From IMG/VR virus record IMGVR_UViG_3300044981_000338, positions 62,001 through 126,000 of that record: DNA of 64,000 bases. The stretch is one strand, 5' to 3'. Under the pieces are notes generated by a model. That model was not told where the DNA came from, made no database searches, and saw only the letters and a program-made list of their open reading frames with translations. This document shows, one piece after another, positions 60,097-64,000 of the stretch (the first letter of the stretch is position 1; the number at the start of each line of letters is the position of its first letter). The translations under genes were made by a program, and so were the position numbers. The stretch comes from a virus.

Positions 60097-60671
60097 GCCT
60101 TCTCCAAGAACTTTCTGATGGGTTCGTAGCTCCGACGGTGTAGAGGCGTCACGCCGTACTTCTCCAGTCCCTTGCGGTGAGCTTCGGTGCCGTACCCAAC
60201 GTTCGTTGCCCACGCGTAGTGAGGGAACTGCTCGTGGTACTGGCGCATCACGAAGTCGCGGTTGACCTTGGCGACAACACTGGCTGCGCTGACTGGGGCG
60301 AAGATGCTGTCCGCCTTCGGCACGCACCTCGTTCGGTCAGGCAGACCAGGTGGTCTTAGCACGCCATCGATGATGACGTGAGCATCCGGGTAGACCTTGA
60401 GCATGTCGAGCACGGCGGCTGCGTGCGCCTCAAGAAGTGCCTTGTGCACGCCAACCTCGTCGATGTACCCGCTCTCGACAAGCTTGATGGCCATCGGCAA
60501 GTGCTGCAAGTGCTGCCCGTAGAGCATCACGCGTGTTGTAGGATCGAGCTTCTTGGAATCGTCGAGACCACTAGGTCGATTCCACGTGGTGGGCACCGCC
60601 ACGGCGCACACGAAGAGTGGTCCTGCCCACGCGCCGTAACCAACTTCGTCGGACCCGATGATGTACTCCAA
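60075..60671 (-). CDS. rnhB: Ribonuclease HII
   Basis: About 198 residues. The catalytic core is visible: IIGSDEVGYGAWAGPLFV (4-21, with Asp8 and Glu9), DDSKKLD (about 39-45), VIIDGV (about 90-95, Asp) and a SAASVVAKVNRDFVM stretch with the late active-site Asp. RNase HII cuts RNA in RNA-DNA hybrids and single ribonucleotides in DNA, so it can remove primers after replication. I chose TTG at 60671 because it follows a GGAGGAG ribosome binding site at the right distance and gives the family's usual N-terminus. The longer frame to 60833 adds an unrelated leader. Confidence 0.9.
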   Translation of the reverse strand: MEYIIGSDEVGYGAWAGPLFVCAVAVPTTWNRPSGLDDSKKLDPTTRVMLYGQHLQHLPMAIKLVESGYIDEVGVHKALLEAHAAAVLDMLKVYPDAHVIIDGVLRPPGLPDRTRCVPKADSIFAPVSAASVVAKVNRDFVMRQYHEQFPHYAWATNVGYGTEAHRKGLEKYGVTPLHRRSYEPIRKFLEKACTSSST

Positions 60672-60696
60672 AGCTCCTCCATTGCGCGCACACGAT

Positions 60697-60924
60697 TCAC
60701 GCGGTTGCTGAATACACCGGGTCGCCAATGACCACGGTCTCGGTGAACCGCTCCACGCATGCGCGGGCATCGTGTGTGGCCTTCGCCACGTGGCGCGCAC
60801 CATCCTCCGTGTCCCATGCGGACCCGTTCTCACGTCCCTCTACCCAGTGCGCCGGAGCCCCCACGAGGTACTCCCTCTTCGCACCAACTAGCCGCGTCAC
60901 GCGGTATCTCGTCACCTCGCTCAT
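60697..60924 (-). CDS. Hypothetical protein, 75 aa
   Basis: From ATG 60924 with ribosome binding site AAAGGAG. The product (MSEVTRYRVTRLVGAKREY...) is a small alpha/beta protein with His and acidic residues (DGARHVAKATHDARACVERF). Its leader carries the repeated AAGATTCACGAA element seen upstream of another small gene in this region. No domain recognised. Confidence 0.58.
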   Translation of the reverse strand: MSEVTRYRVTRLVGAKREYLVGAPAHWVEGRENGSAWDTEDGARHVAKATHDARACVERFTETVVIGDPVYSATA

Positions 60925-60936
60925 CGTCCGCTCCTT

Positions 60937-60962
60937 TCGTGAATCTTCGCGCGCAACGCGCG
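60937..60962 (-). repeat. Repeated 5' leader element AAGATTCACGAA, copy 1
   Basis: On the minus strand the sequence GCGCGCGAAGATTCACGAA precedes the ribosome binding site of the 75-residue gene. A second copy (GCGCGCAAAGATTCACGAA) precedes the 119-residue gene at 61358-61378, and the start GTGCGCGCGAAG recurs at 61685-61695 before the 97-residue gene. This shared leader suggests a promoter or regulatory element for each small gene. No function was confirmed. Confidence 0.5.
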
Positions 60963-60977
60963 TACTGGGTTCGTCCT

Positions 60978-61337
60978 TCACGTGGCAACCGCGTAGTAGC
61001 TCGCACCTTGGCCCATGATTTTCTGCCGTCGCTCGATCTCGTCGAAGATGCGCCGTGCGGCCCTGTTGACCGGCGTCAGCTCGCGGTGCCCGAAGCATGG
61101 GCCGTTGTCGACGTCTCCACCGGGCTTCCACGCGGCGAAGACAATGGTGCAGTTCAGGCAGCACGCCTTGGCGTTGTACACGTACGCGCCTAGGTGGCCG
61201 GAGTAGTCGAGCCCACTGCAATCGGGGTCCACCCACGTCACCTTGAACACTGCGCCGTGCGGGCACCACGGCAACCTGCTCACGACGTGAACGGCGATTC
61301 CGGCCAACATGGCGGCGAGGAAGTTCCTTCGGTTCAT
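60978..61337 (-). CDS. Exported or membrane-anchored protein with twin-arginine-like signal, 119 aa
   Basis: Starts MNRRNFLAAMLAGIAVHVV, a twin-arginine motif (RRNFL) before a hydrophobic span (about 6-20), as in Tat signal peptides. The mature part has cysteines C25, C40, C59, C60, C63 and C81, many His and Trp, and a C-terminal helix (RAARRIFDEIERRQKIMGQGA). The pattern suggests export of a folded, perhaps metal- or disulphide-containing protein. Function unknown. Confidence 0.58.
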   Translation of the reverse strand: MNRRNFLAAMLAGIAVHVVSRLPWCPHGAVFKVTWVDPDCSGLDYSGHLGAYVYNAKACCLNCTIVFAAWKPGGDVDNGPCFGHRELTPVNRAARRIFDEIERRQKIMGQGASYYAVAT

Positions 61338-61382
61338 CTCAGTCCCTTTCGATCGGTTCGTGAATCTTTGCGCGCACGCGGG

Positions 61383-61676
61383 TCACGTAGTTTGCACCGA
61401 CCGCGACGCACGCTCGCGCAGCAGTGCCTCCAGTTGCCTCTTGCATACGAAGTGTCGGTGGTCGGTGCCGCCGCTGTCACGTCGGTGAGGCTTGTCGGCC
61501 CATTCGCGCAAGTGCGACTCATGCTCTTCGTCGGAGCACGCCTTGACCAACGTGCAGTCGGCTACCCTGGCGACCCCTTCCGGCCAACCGGACCACGCGA
61601 GGTCGGGTCCGTCCACGTATGCCACTACCCAGGTCTCCCCGGTCGGTCCGTGCTTCACATGGTCTCCGGTTCGCAT
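61383..61676 (-). CDS. Hypothetical protein, 97 aa
   Basis: From ATG 61676 with a strong ribosome binding site (GGAGGAG). Begins MRTGDHVKHGPTGETWVVAYVDGPDLAWSGWPEG, a beta-type small domain similar to short KOW-like or SH3-like folds, then a charged helical C-terminus (KACSDEEHESHLREWADKPHRRD). A small zinc or nucleotide role cannot be excluded. Unknown. Confidence 0.58.
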   Translation of the reverse strand: MRTGDHVKHGPTGETWVVAYVDGPDLAWSGWPEGVARVADCTLVKACSDEEHESHLREWADKPHRRDSGGTDHRHFVCKRQLEALLRERASRSVQTT

Positions 61677-61705
61677 CGTCTTCTCCTCCTTCGCGCGCAC
61701 GGGGT

Positions 61706-61990
61706 TTAGTTTGGCACTCGAACGTATTTCGCGCAGACGGACCCGCAGTCGTTCTCCGGATGCGGTCCGCCGTCACTCCAACGGATGACGTCTGGGGGAG
61801 TCTGCACGTAGCGAAAGCGGTGCTTGATGCCGCAGTCGTCGCACATGAAAAGCGGCTCGCCACACGTCACGCACGATGGCCTTGACGGTTTGCGTCGCGT
61901 CCGCCTGCCGATGCTCAAGCCGAGCAGCGCACCAAGCACGAACCCGAGCAAGACGATTGCTCGCGGAATCAGAATGAGATCGAAAGTCAT
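61706..61990 (-). CDS. Small membrane protein with zinc knuckle, 94 aa
   Basis: ATG 61990 with GGAG ribosome binding site. The N-terminus is a single hydrophobic span (FDLILIPRAIVLLGFVLGALLGLSIG, residues 3-28) followed by a basic stretch (RRTRRKPSRP) and then a cysteine domain CVTCGEPLFMCDDCG with a further His. A later CGSVC lies near the C-terminus. This looks like a membrane-anchored zinc ribbon. Function unknown. Confidence 0.6.
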   Translation of the reverse strand: MTFDLILIPRAIVLLGFVLGALLGLSIGRRTRRKPSRPSCVTCGEPLFMCDDCGIKHRFRYVQTPPDVIRWSDGGPHPENDCGSVCAKYVRVPN

Positions 61991-62018
61991 GGCCACTCCG
62001 GTGACGCGCGCAGATGGT

Positions 62019-62168
62019 CTAGCGCGCCATTCGTTGTTTCTTCGTGGCCGCCCTGCGTAGCTTTCGATTGGGTACGGCTCCGTTCACACCGTTTCCTGTG
62101 CGCACCGCGAAATTGTTCAGCCACCACTCACGCTCGAGCTTAGACAGCGGCTGTGACCAGGTGCGCAT
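62019..62168 (-). CDS. Small basic protein, 49 aa
   Basis: ATG 62168, ribosome binding site GAGG 8 bp upstream. The product starts MRTWSQPLSKLEREWWLNNF and ends in a strongly basic cluster (PNRKLRRAATKKQRMAR). It could bind nucleic acid. The longer frame to 62285 has a different start with no clear ribosome binding site, so I prefer the short version. Low certainty. Confidence 0.48.
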   Translation of the reverse strand: MRTWSQPLSKLEREWWLNNFAVRTGNGVNGAVPNRKLRRAATKKQRMAR

Positions 62169-62178
62169 GTAACAAACC

Positions 62179-62439
62179 TCAGCGCACCGCGGCACGATTG
62201 ACGGCGTAAAGTAGCTCGTCGATGCCACGAGACGGGGCGTAGGGCAACGAGACAGCGAAGAAAGATCGTCTGTCGGCAGCAACACATTCTGTTAGCCGCT
62301 CGAGCGCCTCGAGGTAGTCCTTCTGAACAATCACACCCAGACAACGAGAAGGGCCGGTGATCTCGACCGTCTCTATCTTGATCTTCTCGAGCTCGGCGAT
62401 GATCTCGTCGCGTGTTGCATCAGGCTGGAGTGTTGACAT
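62179..62439 (-). CDS. Hypothetical protein, 86 aa
   Basis: Starts MSTLQPDATRDEIIAELEKIKIETVEITG, a charged helix followed by a beta/alpha region (SRCLGVIVQKDYLEALERLTECVAADRRS). ATG 62439 lies inside the end of the preceding gene, a 20-bp overlap. A TTG at 62463 is an alternative start. No domain recognised. Confidence 0.55.
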   Translation of the reverse strand: MSTLQPDATRDEIIAELEKIKIETVEITGPSRCLGVIVQKDYLEALERLTECVAADRRSFFAVSLPYAPSRGIDELLYAVNRAAVR

Positions 62440-62737
62440 CTCGGTTCGGATCCTGGTCAGCAAAAGACTCCGGTGGCAGTGCTTTGATCTGCGCTACGGC
62501 CTGGGTCAGGTTTGTGAGGATGTTCTGAACGCGGTGCAACTCGTTCGGCCGCGTCTGTGTGTCGGTCCCCGAGATGCGCTGAATCTGCTGGTCGGCGAGG
62601 TCCTCGAAGGTGAGGGCGCTGAACGACTGTACGGCCTTGTTGCCGTTGACGGCCGCGTAGGCATCGTTCAGCGCCGTGCGCAGCGTGAGGTTCTGCGACT
62701 GCAGCTGCGGGTCATCCTGACTGTTTCCGTTGGCCAT
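62420..62737 (-). CDS. Hypothetical helical protein, 105 aa
   Basis: Begins MANGNSQDDPQLQSQNLTLRTALNDAYAAVNGNKAVQSFSALTFEDLADQQIQRISG, mostly helical and polar with low hydrophobicity, and continues with another helix (LHRVQNILTNLTQAVAQIKALPPESFAD). Possibly a coiled-coil or oligomerising protein. It starts 3 bp after the upstream gene ends. Unknown. Confidence 0.57.
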   Translation of the reverse strand: MANGNSQDDPQLQSQNLTLRTALNDAYAAVNGNKAVQSFSALTFEDLADQQIQRISGTDTQTRPNELHRVQNILTNLTQAVAQIKALPPESFADQDPNRDVNTPA

Positions 62738-62740
62738 GGC

Positions 62741-63289
62741 TCACCCCAGAGGCTTGTCTTCGTCGTGCAGGTCTTCGGAGAAGGCCTTGAGCAACGTGGA
62801 GAACATCGGCAGCTCGAACTTAGTCATTGCCACGGTCACGATGCTGACCGGGCAGACCGGTGCGACGCCCTGAACCATCGGCGCGTCCATGTGCACCTTC
62901 ACTGCACGCAGCGCTTCTACGAGGGAAGGGAACGACTTCTGTTTGGTCTTGCCATCCTCGATGAAGTGGTAGAGGACTTCTTCTGTCGTCGTACCTGTAG
63001 GACGCGCAGGCGACTGAACGATACGACGGCGTTCGTGTGGAGGAGGCTGCGTCTGGTTCTTCTGGAAGAAGCCGTCGGTCATCTCGACCTTCTGCCCCGT
63101 AATGATGACCGAAGAGCCGCGCATGACCTGGTTGATGATGTTGAAGCCGCCATCGGTCAGCTCCTGCAGAGAAGACTCGAGCGACTTGGCGAACTGGAGC
63201 GGGTCATCCCCCGTTACTGCCACCGTCTTCCACACGGCCTTCGGCTGAGGCGGTTGTATTTTCGACATCCTGGACCTGCTGCTGCTCAT
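62741..63289 (-). CDS. Hypothetical protein, 182 aa
   Basis: The start is uncertain: ATG 63289 (MSSSRSRMSKIQ) or ATG 63268 (MSKIQPPQPK). The core has beta/alpha alternation (FNIINQVMRGSSVIITGQKVEMTDGFF) and a second block (TEEVLYHFIEDGKTKQKSFPSLVEALRAVKVHM), then a further one with VSIVTVAMTKFELPM. No domain recognised. It overlaps the 122-residue upstream gene by 86 bp, which is large but not unprecedented here. Confidence 0.55.
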   Translation of the reverse strand: MSSSRSRMSKIQPPQPKAVWKTVAVTGDDPLQFAKSLESSLQELTDGGFNIINQVMRGSSVIITGQKVEMTDGFFQKNQTQPPPHERRRIVQSPARPTGTTTEEVLYHFIEDGKTKQKSFPSLVEALRAVKVHMDAPMVQGVAPVCPVSIVTVAMTKFELPMFSTLLKAFSEDLHDEDKPLG

Positions 63290-63572
63290 TGTACCTGCGT
63301 TCGCACGGGTCGTCCTCCAGCTGCTTCTTCAGAGGGTCGTCGATGATGACTTGTATCGGCTGCGATGGTGAGAGGTATTCGTAGGGCACCTTCAACACGC
63401 CGGCCATCTGGTGCACGAACCTGTCGAGGTCTTCTTTCAAGAACGCCCGTGGTGCAGTCATCCACTGCTCGGTCTCGGCGATGAGCCGCTGCTTGGCCCT
63501 CCGAGCCCTCTCCTCCCGACTCACCGGCAGGTTCGCCAGCTTGCGTAGGAGACGGCGCTTACGGTTCGACAT
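63204..63572 (-). CDS. Hypothetical basic protein, 122 aa
   Basis: Begins MSNRKRRLLRKLANLPVSREERARRAKQRLIAETEQWM, strongly basic and helical, then a mixed segment (VPYEYLSPSQPIQVIIDDPLKKQLEDD) and an acidic, disordered end. The basic N-terminus could bind nucleic acid. It overlaps the next gene by 86 bp and the partial upstream gene by 14 bp. No family recognised. Confidence 0.52.
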   Translation of the reverse strand: MSNRKRRLLRKLANLPVSREERARRAKQRLIAETEQWMTAPRAFLKEDLDRFVHQMAGVLKVPYEYLSPSQPIQVIIDDPLKKQLEDDPCERRYNEQQQVQDVENTTASAEGRVEDGGSNGG

Positions 63573-63999
63573 CTTCTTTCAACCACTGCGCAATGTCGTT
63601 CCATACCTGCTCTGACATAGTCGTGCGTGACTTGGGATGGGGAAAGACGTCACCATTCCTGTTCGGCGGTGGTGCCGTCATCTTGCGCTCGGTGTCCTCG
63701 ATCAGGTGCTGCAGGTCTTCTTCTGGTGTGGTGGGGCGCGGTCTAGGAAGAAGCTTCCCATGCTCGGCGATGATGGTGCCTTTGCCGAGGGGCTTGCCGA
63801 GGAGCGTCTTCAGGAAGTCCGTCTCAAGTTCGTGAGGCATCATCGCGTTCTGCTCGGACAGGCTGGGTTCGCGGTGCACTTCGAAAGCTAGTTGAAAGCC
63901 AGGGTCCGGGCCCTCGTAGTGCGTAGGCCCGGTGTTGAGGATGAGTTCTTCTGCCTTGTCACAGTTGTACTGCCTTTCGGCCTCCTCGATGGTGATGCT
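63559..63999 (-). CDS. Partial gene, C-terminal 146 residues
   Basis: The frame is open up to the right edge with no start codon needed inside the window (a GTG at 63879 and ATGs at 63844-63841 exist but are internal to an open frame). The readable part contains YNCDKAEELILNTGPTHYEGPDPGFQLAFEVHREP, then LETDFLKTLLGKPLGKGTIIAEHGKLL, and ends SEQVWNDIAQWLKEDVEP. Family unknown. The gene starts beyond the window. Confidence 0.6.
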   Translation of the reverse strand, partial: SITIEEAERQYNCDKAEELILNTGPTHYEGPDPGFQLAFEVHREPSLSEQNAMMPHELETDFLKTLLGKPLGKGTIIAEHGKLLPRPRPTTPEEDLQHLIEDTERKMTAPPPNRNGDVFPHPKSRTTMSEQVWNDIAQWLKEDVEP

Positions 64000-64000
64000 G

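Noticed and set aside
1-64000. tRNA genes, integrase or prophage attachment sites
   Set aside because: None was recognised by eye. A covariance-model scan would be needed to exclude tRNAs.

Overview
The window is an internal piece of a large, GC-rich (roughly 60% by eye) double-stranded DNA tailed phage genome. Genes are cut at both edges. A portal, a baseplate J-like protein, a spike/gpV-like protein, tail spike and adhesin proteins, and a complete phage-type replication and recombination set all point to a virulent phage with a contractile tail (Caudoviricetes). I see no integrase, lysogeny repressor, tRNA, CRISPR array or insertion sequence. The sequence does not fix the host. Terminase and major capsid genes are not in the window.

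Layout. Minus-strand virion and accessory blocks alternate with plus-strand replication and nucleic-acid blocks. (1) 1-8.4 kb, minus: a single-chain multisubunit-type RNA polymerase (beta and beta-prime fused, about 2147 aa), followed by a gpV-like baseplate protein and small tail genes. (2) 8.5-12.7 kb, plus: two tiny proteins, a zinc-ribbon protein, and a MoxR-type AAA+ ATPase paired with an HExxH plus VWA protein. (3) 12.8-18.4 kb, minus: portal protein and head-related unknowns. (4) 18.5-23.3 kb, plus: SF2 helicase, Fe-S uracil-DNA glycosylase and unknowns. (5) 23.5-35.1 kb, plus: DnaB-like helicase, CHC2 primase, probable ssDNA-binding protein, family A DNA polymerase, HU-like protein, UvsX/RecA, a PD-(D/E)xK resolvase-like nuclease, a Fe-S RecB/Cas4-like nuclease and a RusA-like resolvase. 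Its last gene appears to carry a -1 frameshift extension. (6) 35.2-44.5 kb, minus: a 46-repeat protein, a polyglycine adhesin, other tail-fibre-type proteins, ThyX and a membrane protein. (7) 44.5-58.9 kb, minus: beta-helix tail spike, large baseplate/tail proteins, a pyrophosphatase-like protein, an SCP2-domain protein and baseplate J, with one small plus-strand zinc gene inside. (8) 59-64 kb, minus: RNase HII and many small zinc-ribbon or hypothetical proteins.

Regulation. The three plus-strand blocks each start 35-38 bp after a shared GGCATAAG(G/A) element, which I read as the -10 region of a phage promoter class. Strong hairpin terminators separate converging blocks at 12.74, 35.13 and (within block 5) 27.29 kb, and end minus-strand units at 42.86 and 59.0 kb. 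Many genes overlap by 4 bp (ATGA), indicating translational coupling.

Most notable: the fused RNA polymerase, the GGGAAAA frameshift at the end of the replication operon, the large 20-residue-repeat protein, and a sharp codon-usage break over motif B of the DNA polymerase.
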